A DNA stretch of 64,000 nt, from positions 730,864 through 794,863 of the forward strand of contig CAJNDS010001369.1 in NCBI GenBank assembly GCA_905221605.1. The letters are read 5' to 3'. This document shows, one piece after another, positions 1-10,151 of the stretch (the first letter of the stretch is position 1; each line of letters opens with the position of its first letter). Below the pieces are notes generated by a model. The model saw only the letters and a program-made list of their open reading frames with translations, was not told where the DNA came from and did not search any database. Position numbers and translations under genes: made by a program. Source of the DNA: Symbiodinium natans (Eukaryota > Sar > Dinophyceae > Suessiales > Symbiodiniaceae).

Positions 1-206
1 CCCTAAACCTTAAACCCTACACCCTAAACCCTAAACCCGCTCGTGCGGCACATCAAGGGCTTGCCAGGCTTTCGCCGCAGCAATGCTTAAGACGTCAGGG
101 TACCTTTAGGGTTTCGGGTTTAGGGTTTAGGGTTTAGGCGCCGGTCTCTCGGACGTAGTTGGGAAAGGCGACCCTCTTGCTGCGGATGGGCCTTATCCCT
201 AAAAAT

Positions 207-392
207 CCATGTACCTGTGTAGTATATACTTGGGCCTTAAAAGTTAGGGTTTAGGGTTTAGGGTTTAGGGTTTAGGGTTTAGGGTTTAGGGTTTAGGGTT
301 TAGGGTTTAGGGTTTAGGGTTTAGGGTTTAGGGTTTAGGGTGTAGGTTCCCATGTAGTTGCTTTAGGGCCCAAGTATGTACTAGGTACATGG
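207..392. repeat. Inverted repeat enclosing a telomere-repeat tract
   Basis: Arms at 207-238 and 363-392 match as imperfect inverted repeats (CCATGTACCT...TACTTGGGCC against GGCCCAAGTATGTAC...GGTACATGG). Between them, 244-341 is a perfect tract of about 14 TTTAGGG units. The layout resembles a MITE-type element whose interior is telomere repeat. Confidence 0.6.
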
Positions 393-400
393 ACCCTCAG

Positions 401-516
401 GGTATTCTCGTGCCATCGCAGAGCATCCACGGCGAAAACCTGCCGTTTACGGTTCGATATTCAGGTCCAAGCGAATTCGATGACAGGGAGATCCCATGTT
501 TCAATCGCGCACCGCA
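401..516 (+). CDS. Candidate coding exon, unknown protein
   Basis: Open frame after CCCTCAG|GG, reading through SIHGENLPFTVRYSG and then FDDREIPCF, up to a poly-C run at 517-532. The donor is not clear. No family recognised. Confidence 0.4.
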
Positions 517-591
517 CCCCCCCCCCCCCCCCATTCTAATCCTTATGAAGGGATGTTAGGATAAGGGGCCCAAGTTTAGGCGGGTTAGGTT

Positions 592-669
592 TACTTGGAA
601 GCCCTTTTGACTTTGTTGGTTTCTGGGGGTTCTGGAGGGTTTCTAGCAAGTCAAAAGGGCTTCCAAGTA
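592..669. mobile_element. Hairpin MITE-like element, CTTGG termini
   Basis: A perfect 22-bp inverted repeat (592-613 and 648-669, TACTTGGAAGCCC...) encloses 34 bp. TA lies at both edges and the insertion point is a telomere-like GGTTTAGGG. It belongs to the CTTGG...CCAAG group seen at 7384, 12383, 43494 and 46605. Confidence 0.75.
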
Positions 670-876
670 GGGGCTTTAGGGTTTTGGGGCTTATCAAAAG
701 AAGTAGCCCTCTTTGGCTGCGCCTAAACCCTAAACCCCTTAGGGGTTTAGGGTTTAGGGTTTAGGGTTTAGGGTTTAGGGTTACAAAAAAAACACAACAA
801 CAAAGCCCCTAAACCCCTAAATCCCCTAAACCCTCAAACCCCTAAGCCCCTAAACCTTAAACCTACAATTCCCTAG

Positions 877-926
877 TGCTGATAGACAAGCCCCGTGATC
901 TGCGAAGGGCTTCAGGAGTATGCCAG
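877..926 (+). CDS. Candidate coding exon, unknown protein
   Basis: Acceptor CCCTAG and donor GTAAAAG bracket 50 nt reading LIDKPRDLRRASGVCQ. A C-rich telomere-like tract precedes it and mixed repeats follow. Confidence 0.55.
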
Positions 927-1067
927 GTAAAAGAAAGTCCTTAGACCACAGACAGAGGGTTCGGGTTCAGGGTGAAACCCTAAACCCGATATCCTAAATC
1001 CTGAACCCTAAACCCTAAACCCAAGCCTTGTAGGGTTTGGGGTTCAAGGTTCAAGGTTAGGGTTCAG

Positions 1068-1150
1068 GGCCCTGAAATGGATCACGGAACCCGGCCTCTG
1101 GTTGTTCCACTGCGGAAGCTGGAGGCGAACCCGCCTACTGCTGCCAGGGG
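1068..1150 (+). CDS. Candidate exon, weak multicopper-oxidase resemblance
   Basis: After TTCAG the frame reads LKWITEPGLWLFHC. The string PGLWLFHC resembles the copper-ligand region of multicopper oxidases (NPGxWxFHCHI), but the second His is absent, so the exon may end there or the match may be chance. Confidence 0.3.
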
Positions 1151-1570
1151 AGCGTGGGGGCCAAGAGGGGAATAAGGAATTAGGGTTTTAAGGTTTAGGG
1201 TTAGGGTGTAGGGTTAGGGTTTCGGGTTTAGGGCACCACAGGGTTAAACCGTTACAGGGTTATTGTTTTGCAGGGTTACAGGGTTATAGGGTTACACCGC
1301 TACAGGGTTTTGGGGTTACAGGGATACAGGAACAGGGTTAAGGGTTAAAGAGTTTGGGGTTTAGGGTTCAGGGCCCAGGGCCTTCAGGGTCTGTTGTATG
1401 TTTTGCATGTGTTTATACTTACATGAATGTAGTTTTCTCTTAGGGTTGCGGCTTTTACTTCGGGTTTAGGGTTTGGGGTTCCTACACCCTGATCCCTAAT
1501 CCCGAACCCCTAAACCCTAAGCCCTAATCCCTAACCCCTAAACCCTAAGCCCTAAACCCTAATCCCCAAT

Positions 1571-1714
1571 CGGTCTCGGTTCGGAGGGTCCCTCTACTGC
1601 TTGGGCACTGTGAAAGGAAGTGCTTCCCAGCCCAAGTGGCCATCCCCGCACCTCGACTCAAACATCATACACGATACGCCACTGATAACTTTGTGGTGCT
1701 TTGCTGTAACTTGA
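1571..1714 (+). CDS. Candidate terminal exon, unknown protein
   Basis: An open frame of 47 codons to TGA, reading FGGSLYCLGTVKGSAS near its start and LITLWCFAVT at its end. The acceptor is unclear. Confidence 0.35.
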   Translation, partial: RSRFGGSLYCLGTVKGSASQPKWPSPHLDSNIIHDTPLITLWCFAVT

Positions 1715-1845
1715 GATCCTTAGCCTTTTTGGGTTTACTAGGTTTCTTAGTAAGGCAGCTGAAACCTTAATTTTTAGCTACCCTAAGTGCAGCCAAGAGA
1801 AGCCCTAAATCCTTGTATACACCCGTCACATGAACCCTGCAGGGT

Positions 1846-1906
1846 TTTTAGGTTTAGGGTTTAGGGTTTAGGGTTTAGGGTTTAGGGTTTAGGGTTTAGG
1901 GTTTTT
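1846..1906. repeat. TTTAGGG tract
   Basis: About seven TTTAGGG units ending in TTTTTAG. The final TTTAG serves as the apparent acceptor of the exon at 1915. Confidence 0.85.
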
Positions 1907-1914
1907 AGGTTTAG

Positions 1915-1993
1915 CTCTCGCCTGAGGAATGAGGTCATCTGGCTACACTTCAATCGGAGAGAGCTCTCCACTTACACTCCGCCACCCGGCTTG
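1915..1993 (+). CDS. Candidate coding exon, unknown protein
   Basis: TTTAG acceptor from the flanking repeat, donor GTACAT. The frame reads RNEVIWLHFNRREL then TPPPGL. The codon pattern is convincing; no family recognised. Confidence 0.55.
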
Positions 1994-2303
1994 GTACATC
2001 AGGGTTTAGGGATTGGGGTTTGGGGTTTGGGGTTTAGGGTTTGGGCCTACAGGGATGAGGACAACATTTAGAATCTTAAATCCGTTGCTTTAGGGGTTTT
2101 GAGGCTGGAGCTGAGGGCTTTCTTCAGGGCTTCAGTGGTATCACGTTCTCGCGGCTTTCGTGGCGTCGTCGCAGCTTGCTTATTCATCGCGTTTTTTGGT
2201 CCCTGCTCCTGACACCCTAAACCCGAAGCCAGCCTCGACTGCAGGGCTTAAGGTCGTCGAGGGTTTAGGGTTTAGGGTTTAGGGTTTAGGGTTTAGGGTT
2301 CAG

Positions 2304-2384
2304 GGGCTTGTGGTGTATCTGGGACATCAAATGCCCACTAAGCGGTGTTCGACTCTGCGGCGGCTTTTTGCTCAGGGGGGTTGA
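2304..2384 (+). CDS. Candidate exon ending in TGA
   Basis: After TTCAG the frame reads GLVVYLGHQMPTKRCS and stops at TGA 2382-2384. It may be terminal, or a donor may lie before the stop. Confidence 0.35.
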   Translation, partial: GLVVYLGHQMPTKRCSTLRRLFAQGG

Positions 2385-2643
2385 GCCTACGGACGGTTCT
2401 CCCACATGGATAGGATGAGAAAGTATGGTGCTGTTGCAGGCTAGAGGCTCCAGAAGACTCGTTTAGTACAGGGTTTAGGGAGTTTCGGCTTTAGGGTTTA
2501 GGGTACCGTAGAGGGCGGGGGTGTCCCGAGTTCTGTGGTGTGAGTGTATATGGAGCTCCAGAACACCCCAAGGCAACCACCAAACCCTAAACCCGAAAGC
2601 CTTGTGGAGTTTTCATTCTTCGCCCACTTCTCTCTGATCTCAG

Positions 2644-2694
2644 GTCGTCTGGGTGGGTCCTCCAGGCGCTTATGGCGCTCTTTCAGCTCCGGGG
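2644..2694 (+). CDS. Candidate coding exon
   Basis: Pyrimidine-rich acceptor (CTCTCTGATCTCAG), then VVWVGPPGAYGALSAP. The downstream boundary is uncertain. Confidence 0.4.
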
Positions 2695-2878
2695 GGTTAG
2701 GGTGTTAAACAGGGTGAAGGGCTTGGCTTAGTCTTAGCGTTGAATCTAAGCTTGTGAACGCTTCCGGGGTCTCTGTTCTCGTAGTTGCCGCCTTGTAATG
2801 GTTTAGGGCTTAGGGCTTAGGGTTTCGGGTTTAGGGTTTAGGGTTTAGGGTTTTGGGTTTAGGGCGGGTACTGAGCAG

Positions 2879-2948
2879 GAGGGGCACCAGAATGTTGATC
2901 AATTTCAGGGAAGCCCGATGACACCGGCAGATCTCCTGGGAAGACCCC
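2879..2948 (+). CDS. Candidate coding exon
   Basis: After GAGCAG the frame reads EGHQNVDQFQGSPMTP and ADLL, then runs into a poly-C tract at about 2950. Confidence 0.45.
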
Positions 2949-3536
2949 CCACCCCCCCCCCCCCCCCCCCTCGCATCCGAGTGAACCTCTCGCTTCTTCT
3001 CGGATTTAAGGTTCGGGGGTTTAGGGATTTAGGGGCTTAGGGTTTAGAGTCGGGGGGGGGGGGGGGGATTCTAGAAACGTGTTTCCTTAAGTGTGCCTTT
3101 GAAGTACCCAGATGCCCGATACCCTTAATCAGGGAATATACCTTGAACTGCCAGACAGGGGTCCAGGTATTCTTAAGTAAGGGGCATGGGTTGCCAACCT
3201 TCTGATACTAGTATCTTCAAACTTCGGTGCATGAACCCTGCCCTACAAGCCTACAAGCCTACAAAGCCCTCCTGGAAGAATGCCAGGCAGATACCAACCA
3301 AACTCGATCAAATCCGGTCCCCTAGCCCCAAACCTTGCCAAGAAGTTCCTCGCTGCCTCCTGAGTCAAAGCAAAGCGGAGAACAAACCCCCCCCCCCCCA
3401 GAAAAGACCCTGACAATTCGTGAGAGTAACTTGGCCTTCAGATCTTGGTTCTTATGGCTATGATTAGTTTCGTACATATGTGTGTATATGTGTATATATA
3501 TATACATAACAATCAGTCATTAACACAGATGTTCAG

Positions 3537-3614
3537 GATGAGGTGTTGCTCTTCATGGGCACATCTTCCACGGATCTCAACCGTCCCGTCCTGATGCGCC
3601 CTGGTGGCACTTAG
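3537..3614 (+). CDS. Candidate exon, AAA+ ATPase-like segment
   Basis: After GTTCAG the frame reads EVLLFMGTSSTDLNR then PVLMRPGG and meets TAG. The pattern resembles the second-region-of-homology segment of AAA proteases and ATPases (ATNRPdxLDPALLRPGR), with Thr-Asp in place of Arg-Pro. Tentative. Confidence 0.4.
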   Translation, partial: DEVLLFMGTSSTDLNRPVLMRPGGT

Positions 3615-4366
3615 GTTTGTTGGGAATTGGGTATCACGTCATCAGTGCCCCTCACATGGCCAGTGGGGGGGGGGGGGGGGGCATTGTCGACACCCTAAAT
3701 CCTAAATCCAACCCCGGAACCGCATAAGCCCAATCCTTCAGGATCCAGATGATTCCATGTCTTGGGTGGCTAGGAATTCCTACACCCTGAATGCTAAGCC
3801 CTGCTTGTTCCGAGGCTACTCTGTGGCCTAACGTACCAAGTTGCACAGTTTTGACTTCCGCGATTGAACCTGCTGAGCAGTACTCTATTATGGCAAGCAC
3901 CCGAGAAAGGACGAGACCCAGGAACCCAATAAGGCCTCTAGAGAACTGATACAGTCATGGAGGGTTTTCAAAAACAGGGAACCGTCAATACAGAGATCCC
4001 AGGATCCCCTTATAAACATAAAAAAGGACCCCAGTAAGGTATCCCCTAATTTCGGAAACACCCTCTCAGCGCATGTAAGTACTGGGCAACAAAACAGAAG
4101 TATAGACTTGGACCTCCAGGGATAGCTTCTGGCCGCTGGACTTGGGCAGGGGTGAGGAGGCGGTTCGATTATCCGATAAGAAGAGCCGTGCGCCCTGTGC
4201 GGGGCGTTAGGGTGACTTAGGGGACCTTTGGGACTTCAAGCACTGGCCAGTTTAGGGCCAGTTTAGGCCCTAAACCCTAAACCCTAAACCCTAAACCATA
4301 AGCCCTCCCTAAACCCTAAACCCTTAACCCCAAACCCTAAACCCTCCTAGGTTTTTTCGAACCCAG
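3615..4366. other. 750 bp with no supported exon
   Basis: Holds an 18-G tract (3664-3681), mixed single-copy sequence at 3880-4200 and a short CCCTAAA tract at 4263-4345. Short open frames occur on both strands, but none has a matching acceptor and donor. Confidence 0.5.
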
Positions 4367-4430
4367 GACGCCGAAGAAGTTCGGCCTGCCGGCGGTGACA
4401 AGTACTTCTGTGGCCACCACAGGCTGTCTG
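4367..4430 (+). CDS. Candidate coding exon, unknown protein
   Basis: Acceptor ACCCAG and donor G|GTTTAGG, the telomere repeat itself. Reads DAEEVRPAGGDKYFCGHH, with a Cys-His-His cluster near the end. Confidence 0.6.
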
Positions 4431-4597
4431 GTTTAGGGTTTGGGGTTTAGGTGTTAGGCGGTTTAGGGTTTAGGGTCTAGGGTTAAGGGTTAAGGCTTTA
4501 TTATAGGGTTTTGGGTTTTGGGTTTAGGGTTTGGGGTTTGGGGTTTGGGGTTTAGGGTTTAGGGGGAATCGCTGTGGTATAGGGCTTTGAGGTTCAG

Positions 4598-4688
4598 CCG
4601 TTTGAGGTTCCTAAAGGACCCCGAGCCCTGAACCTGCTGTATGAGTTGCTTCAGTTTTGGGACGCGCCGTCTGACCCCTCACGACTGG
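4598..4688 (+). CDS. Candidate coding exon, unknown protein
   Basis: GTTCAG acceptor, G|GTATTG donor. Reads PKGPRALNLLYELL then QFWDAPSDPSRL, amphipathic in character. Confidence 0.6.
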
Positions 4689-4768
4689 GTATTGTGTAGA
4701 TTGTTGAGGGTGCTGTAGGTTACTCGGTTACCCTTTACTTTGGGTTTCATTTCGATCTAGGTTCTGCC

Positions 4769-4966
4769 GTAAACCCTAAACCCTAAACCCTAAACCCTAA
4801 ACCCTAAACCCTAAACCCTAAACCCTAAACCCTAAACCCTAAACCCTAAACCCTAAACCCTAACCTAAACCCTAAACCCTAAACCCTAAACCCTAAACCC
4901 TAAACCCTAAACCCTAAACCCTAAACCCTAAACCCTAAACCCTAAACCCTAAACCCTAAACCCTAA
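4769..4966. repeat. Long CCCTAAA tract
   Basis: About 28 CCCTAAA units with a single one-unit slip at 4861 (CCCTAACCTAAA). It ends directly at the exon island starting near 4967. Confidence 0.95.
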
Positions 4967-4976
4967 GCGCGGCGCA

Positions 4977-5018
4977 GGCTCATTGGTGCCTTCCAGGGCG
5001 CCTCCATCGAGCACCCAG
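4977..5018 (+). CDS. Candidate coding exon
   Basis: GCGCAG acceptor, CACCCAG|GTACAC donor. Reads LIGAFQGASIEHP. A second frame is also open, so the frame is uncertain. Confidence 0.4.
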
Positions 5019-5044
5019 GTACACGGACCTCACCAGGCGCCACT

Positions 5045-5325
5045 TGGGGAGGGTTTTGGTTTTAGGGTTTAGGGGGTTTTGGGGTTTTAGGGGTTTTAGG
5101 GGTTTTGGGGTTTTAGGGGTTTTTGGGGTTTTGGGGTTTTGGGGTTTTGGGGTTTAGGGTTTTTGGGGTTTAGGGGTTTTTGGGGTTTTGGGGTTTTGGG
5201 GTTTAGGGTTTTTGGGGTTTAGGGGTTTTAGGGGTTTTAGGGGTTTAGGGGTTCAGGGGTTCAGGGGGAGGAGGTTTCAGGGTTTAGGGCCTAGGGGTTT
5301 TGGGCCGGGGGGGGGGGGGGGGTTT
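5045..5325. repeat. Variant telomere-like tract, TTTTGGGG and TTTTAGGGG
   Basis: Octamer-like variants (GGGGTTTT, GGGGTTTA) replace the canonical heptamer, followed by a poly-G run at 5306-5322. Confidence 0.85.
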
Positions 5326-5638
5326 GTGTGTTGGGTTCGGTGTTTTGGGGATTTGGGGGTTGTCAAGTTAGGATTCCGTCGCTTCTTGAGAATATCTTAG
5401 ACCTCCTTCCCTAGTTTCCCTTCAAGAATCGGTGAAGCATCAGGGGGGGGGGGGGTCCCCTGAACATCCCCGATCTCCTAACCCCGAATCTGTTAACAAA
5501 AAACAAAAACATTCACCCCAAGGAGTGGTTAAAAGGGGGCGGAGGGGTTCCTCGACGCGTCCCGAAGCTGTCGACGTGATTCGGCCCTGTTCTGCCGGCT
5601 TTCAGAGGTTTGGGGTTTGGGGTTTAATTTTTGGGGTC

Positions 5639-5745
5639 GGAGTAATTACTAATAATATTCCCTTATGATCCCTTTGTAGTTATACCATAATGGACCCCCA
5701 AATCCTATTCTAATTATTCAGGCCCTATTTTAGGCTTTGCTTTGT
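5639..5745. repeat. Dispersed repeat, partner at 26524-26630
   Basis: GGTCGGAGTAATTACTAAT...CCCCCAAATCCTATTCT aligns along its length with 26524-26630. Both are about 105 bp, AT-richer than their flanks and non-coding in appearance. Confidence 0.7.
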
Positions 5746-5958
5746 GTGGCTCTGGCTGCTGCATCACACCTGGAGCATCTTACAGCTTTCAGGAGCATTA
5801 CGAACCCTAAGCCCTCACACTCCAATCCTAGGTAGGCCCTGAGGACATTCATACTTTCCCTTATTGGGGTTGAAGACGGTCGAATTTAGGAGTAGTATTC
5901 AGAGGGGTTCGGGGGCCGTCGTAGAAACCCTCCGACGCTAAACTGCCATCTGCCCCAG

Positions 5959-6012
5959 GTTTCGACGTCCTCGAAAGCGACGTTGCTTTCAGGCACTTGC
6001 ATATGGATGGAG
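5959..6012 (+). CDS. Candidate coding exon
   Basis: CTGCCCCAG acceptor, GGAG|GTTTGA donor. Reads FDVLESDVAFRHLHMDG. Confidence 0.55.
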
Positions 6013-6132
6013 GTTTGAGGTTAGGGTCCAGAGAGTTTCCTTTTGGCTTATTGGTAGTTTTGAAGCCCTATACCCTCATCATCTAGGGCTCAGGGTTCAA
6101 TTCTCTAAATTGCTGGAGACTCTAATTCGGAG

Positions 6133-6237
6133 CCTTGGGCTCTGGCTACCCTCCCATTGAAAGGAGTGCCCAAGAGGATGTGCAATTATTTCGACTCTGT
6201 TTCGAGTTGATCCTGTCAGCCCTGCAGCCAAAACGAG
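6133..6237 (+). CDS. Candidate coding exon
   Basis: Acceptor TTCGGAG, donor GAG|GTATTTG. Reads PPIERSAQEDVQLFR then LCFELILSALQPKR, a likely helix. Confidence 0.6.
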
Positions 6238-6468
6238 GTATTTGCCGGAGAGCTTATCGATATGAAACGGTGGTAACAAACCCTAAACCCTAAACCGTAA
6301 ACCCTAAACCCTAAGCCTAAACCCTCGCTAAACCCTCGCGACTTAACCTTGGGAGGACATTTGCACCTGAAGGTCCGAAAACCCCTGTAAAGCGACGGGT
6401 AGCTCCGAAAAGCAACGCCCACTGCTGCACGAACTAGGCCGACAACTAGAGTCTTGACGGTCGCTCAT

Positions 6469-6579
6469 CTTGGTAGCCCCGCGGTACCCTTTACACTTTT
6501 TTTTGGTTCTGGTTTCCCTTATGAAATGGCCAACACAAAAAGGGTGCCCTTATTAGAATATGGTTATTGGGCTACCAAG
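6469..6579. mobile_element. Introner-like element, 4-bp duplication TCAT
   Basis: Termini CTTGGTAGCCCCG and TTGGGCTACCAAG are inverted repeats. TCAT occurs on both sides (6465-6468, 6580-6583). Removing the element and one TCAT leaves an open frame reading VLTVAHMFCG across the site. Relatives lie at 13980, 22773, 33874, 34193, 58352 and 62600. Confidence 0.8.
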
Positions 6580-6716
6580 TCATATGTTCTGTGGGGGGGC
6601 GGGGGGGGGGGGGGGGGGGGGTGTCCAGAGTGTACCGTGGGGACACTCGTAGAATGAGGTATAGGGTTTAGGGTTTAGGCGGTTTAGGGTTTAGGGTCTA
6701 GGGTCCAGGGTCTAGG

Positions 6717-6781
6717 GTTTAGGGTTTAGGGTTTAGGGTTTAGGGTTTAGGGTTTAGGGTTTAGGGTTTAGGGTTTAGGGG
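6717..6781. repeat. TTTAGGG tract
   Basis: Nine or so TTTAGGG units, preceded by variants AGGGTCT and AGGGTCC. Confidence 0.9.
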
Positions 6782-7315
6782 GTTTTTGCCCCAAGCTTTA
6801 CCAAAGGATTCACCTAGTCCCAAGAGCCTCAGCCTCCTGAACCGATCACATTCCATGCAAGCTCGCAGTTGCAACCCGCACGCAAGTCCCGCTTCTTAAA
6901 TTTGATTCTATCGAGTAGAACTTGCGGGCTTCGCAGTAAATATTCAGGGGAGATGCACCTCCACCCTCCCGTTAAGCTTAAGTCAAATTGAAGGGCTCAT
7001 CTGGAAGGTTAGGGCTTGAGAACCCCGCTTTGAGGGCTGGGGTTGGGGGTTTCTCCATCCTCCTCCTTCTTGAACCCCACAGCCATGAAGGTCCTCCTGT
7101 ACGTTAAACACACGACGGGGCTTAGGGTATGGCATAGGGTTGATAGGTTTATAGGATTGTTCAGGGTGCAGAGGGTTTATAGGCTTTGTAGGGTTTGTAG
7201 GGTTTGTAGCGCTTGTAGCGCTTAAGGGGTTTATAAGGTTTATAGGGTTGGAGGTTTAGGGTCTAGGGTTTAGGGTTTAGTTTAGATTAGTTCCTAGTTC
7301 ATTCCCCTTGTTCAG

Positions 7316-7383
7316 AGGCACCCGGAGCACGACGCCAGACGTCCTGTCGGCGGCGAAGGTGCACATGGGACTGCGGGGGCTTA
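7316..7383 (+). CDS. Candidate coding exon, interrupted by an element
   Basis: TTGTTCAG acceptor, then TTPDVLSAAKVHMGLRG with about 90% G or C at third positions. The frame runs into an inverted-repeat element at 7384. Beyond it, 7515-7548 continues open (for example SRGSIFLLF or PGLHLPAIL, depending on the exact junction) to AAG|GTGGGG. Confidence 0.6.
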
Positions 7384-7514
7384 CTTGGAGGTTCATGGGT
7401 ACTTATAAACCTAAATATTATGGGTTTAGGGTCTAGGGTTTAGTGCATAGGGTTTAGGGCTTATAACCGCGGCTTAGAAGTGCAGTTATAGTTGGGGTTA
7501 TCTGAACCTCCAAG
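7384..7514. mobile_element. Introner-like element, CTTGGAGG termini
   Basis: Inverted termini CTTGGAGGTTCA and TGAACCTCCAAG, 131 bp, with TTTAGGG-like repeats inside. The left flank GCTTA offers a GC donor and the right terminus CCAAG an acceptor. The site lies inside a coding-like frame. Confidence 0.65.
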
Positions 7515-7781
7515 TTCAGCCGGGGCTCCATCTTCCTGCTATTTTAAGGTGGGGGTTTAGGCTTTAAGGCTTAGGGTTCACTTTGTGAAAGGGTTCTTCA
7601 ACGGGGATCCCCCCGAACGCCTTACATCTCTCTGGCTCAAAAAGCCGGAAGCTTCAAAAATTCTCCAGTACCTCCACCTACCCCAAGCATGTTATAGGCC
7701 CTACTGAATCCTAATTAGGGCTTGCTAAGCTCCAACGCCTTTAGAATACTAGCCCCGTGTCCTAAACTCCCCACACCCTAC

Positions 7782-7905
7782 GCCTTTAACAACGTGTGCG
7801 CCCTACACGCAACGGTCAAGGTGGAGTCCACATCGACGCCCATCGCAGGCCTGTCGACTTCTGACGCAGCGTTTCTAGGACCCAGATGCTCTGGCCCTTA
7901 TTCCA
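7782..7905 (+). CDS. Candidate coding exon
   Basis: Open frame with VKVESTSTPIAGLSTSD then AAFLGPRCSG. Boundaries are not resolved. Confidence 0.4.
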
Positions 7906-8075
7906 CCCTCTTAGGGTCCAGGTACCCCTATAAGGCTCTGTAAACCGAGCAGGGTACCCTCTTTCTTGGTTTTAGGGTTTAGGTTCTTAGGGGATGGTGG
8001 TTCAAGGGGGTTTCAGGGTTTAAAGGGTTTCGGGTTTAGGGTTTAGGGTTTAGGGTTTAGGGTTTAGGGCAACCC

Positions 8076-8140
8076 AAGGTGCCCCAATGGTGCCCACTAC
8101 TCCCTAAGGCTCCCTAAGCTTCCCGAAAGCTTTCTAGGCA
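8076..8140. repeat. Dispersed repeat, copies at 9938-10015 (inverted) and 21289-21330
   Basis: AACCCAAGGTGCCCCAATG...CACTACTCCCTAAGGCT matches the complement of 9938-10015 and the direct copy at 21289-21330. Confidence 0.65.
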
Positions 8141-8362
8141 CCTACCCCCTTAGGAACCCCAAGAAGCCGATCAGAAGTAAGCAGAATTCGACAAACACCC
8201 ACAGCACCCCGAAGAGCCACTCTCACTAAGCCCTACCAACCCCTCACAAAACCCTCCCCTAAGCCCCAAAATTGTTTATAGGGTTTGTGTTTAGGGTTTC
8301 AGGGTTTAGGGTTTAGGGCTTAGGGTTTTAGGGTTTAAACCCCAAACCCTGGCTACTGGCAG

Positions 8363-8454
8363 CCGTCCTCCGCACCTCGCCGCCGCCGACCACGACCAAG
8401 ATGCCAAAACCCGTCCTCCGCGTCATGGCCTCGTGGTTGGGACTTTTGGGTTGA
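8363..8454 (+). CDS. Candidate exon ending in TGA
   Basis: After GGCAG the frame reads VLRTSPPPTTTKMPK then VLRVMASWLGLLG and TGA. The last part is hydrophobic. Confidence 0.45.
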
Positions 8455-8928
8455 GGTTGAAGGTTTAGGGTAAAGGGTATATAGGGCAAATGGCATTGGG
8501 TTTAGGGTTTAGGGTTTAGGGTTTAGGGTTTAGAGGTGTGTGGTTTAATGTTGTGCTCGGTTTAGTATCTTGGCCTCCCCCAGCAAGTTCGCACCTTTTG
8601 GACTCCCTCAAGAATAGATGAGATGTGTTGGGGGAGGGTTGAGGGGGTCGAGGGTTGAGGAGCGTTGCCTTTCACCCTACACCCTAAACCCTAAACCCTA
8701 CGCCCTACACCCTAAAACCTAAGCCCTAAGTAATCCCGGTTCCGCCTCGGAGGAATGGGTGGTGGGATTTTTTCTCGACCACCCAAGTAGTAGACTACTC
8801 CCTTGGAAAAAAATGGTTTGGGCCCTAAACCCTAAACCCTAAACCCTAAACCCTAAACCCTATACCCTATACCCTATACCCTAAACCCTAAACCCTAAAC
8901 CCTAAACCCTAAACCCTTGTTTTGTAAG

Positions 8929-9004
8929 CAAAGGTGTTAAGCGAATTGACGTAAGACTCGGCTCCAGACGTGTGGGGAATCTGAAGCTGGACCTAGAAGC
9001 CTGA
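8929..9004 (+). CDS. Candidate exon ending in TGA
   Basis: Acceptor TTGTAAG. Reads KGVKRIDVRLGSRRVG then NLKLDLEA and TGA. Basic then acidic; no family recognised. Confidence 0.5.
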
Positions 9005-9161
9005 GGGCTTCTGAACCCTAAACCCTAAACCGTAAATCCTAAACCCTAAACCCAAACCCTAAACCCCAAACCCTAAACCCCAAACCCTAAACCCTAAACC
9101 CCCTAAACCGTAAACCCCAAACCCCAAACCCTAAACCCTAAATACCCTAAACCCTACAAAG

Positions 9162-9223
9162 GCCGAGCCTGGGCCGCCGATCCCCGCTGTCGCGGGGCCC
9201 ACGGCCCGGCCGCCAAAGGCCGG
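9162..9223 (+). CDS. Candidate proline-rich exon
   Basis: CAAAG acceptor and CGG|GTTTGG donor. Reads AEPGPPIPAVAGPTARPP. The DNA is itself palindrome-rich (CGCGGGGCCCACGGCCCGG). Confidence 0.5.
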
Positions 9224-9295
9224 GTTTGGGGTTTAGGGTTTACGGTCTATAGGGTGTAGGGCTTAGGGTTTTGGATTTTGTGGTTTTGGGGTTTA

Positions 9296-9600
9296 GGGTT
9301 GTAGGGTTTTAGGGTTTTAGGGTTTTAGGGTTTAGGGTTTAGGGTTTTAGGGTTTTAGGGTTTAGGATTTTAGGGTTTTAGGGTTTAGGGTTTTAGGGTT
9401 TTAGGGTTTTAGGGTTTTAGGGTTTTAGGGTTTTAGGGTTTTAGGGTTTTAGGGTTTTAGGGTTTTAGGGTTTTAGGGTTTTAGGGTTTTAGGGTTTTAG
9501 GGTTTAGGGTTTAGGGTTTTAGGGTTTAGGATTTTAGGGTTTAGGGTTTTAGGGTTTTAGTGTTTAGGGTTTTAGGGTTTTCGGGTTTTAGGGTTTTAGC
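9296..9600. repeat. Octamer variant TTTTAGGG array
   Basis: Over 30 copies, mostly TTTTAGGG with interspersed TTTAGGG. The extra T makes it the Chlamydomonas-type telomere unit. A 26-G run follows at 9724-9749. Confidence 0.9.
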
Positions 9601-9713
9601 TTTTTGGGTTTTAGGGTTTTGGGTGTTTTGGGTTGTGGGCTTCAGGGTTTAGGGTATTTAGGGCGTTTAGGCTGGGGGCTTAGGGCTTTGGGGTTTAAAT
9701 GCTTGTTTTCTTT

Positions 9714-9744
<31 letters not shown>

Positions 9745-10089
9745 GGGGGTGAGGGTTCAGGTTTATGGTCCTTGGTCTGGGATTTTAGGGTTTAGGGTTT
9801 ATGGGGTCTATCGAAATCCCTAAACCTAACGCCTAGCATATATAGGTACATGGCCTATGGTGTATCCCGATGTTGGGGAATTTAAAATCCTCAGGTTACA
9901 GTACGGGGTTCTGAAGGGAGGGGGTTTCATGGGGGGTAGGTACCTAGGGAACCTTAGGGAAGATAGGGAGCCTCGGGGAGTAGTGGGGAGTATTAGGGAA
10001 CCTTGGGTTGCATACCCTCCTTGAACCCCCCTCCCTTAAGAACTCTATAATCAGGGGTGAGGCTGGAGGCTGATTTTGGGCACCGTCAG

Positions 10090-10151
10090 GTCCAGGCGAC
10101 CGACGCCAACAACTGGGTGCTCTACGCCCTGCAGCCGCAGAGCCCAGAGAC
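10090..10151 (+). CDS. Candidate coding exon
   Basis: Acceptor CACCGTCAG. Reads VQATDANNWVLYALQ then PQSPETF, strongly GC-biased at third positions, and ends where TTTAGGG repeats begin. Confidence 0.65.

Noticed and set aside
1-350. A chromosome end, since the window opens with CCCTAAA-like repeats
   Set aside because: Repeats of both orientations continue through the whole 64 kb and are interleaved with unique DNA; the first tract is short and degenerate.
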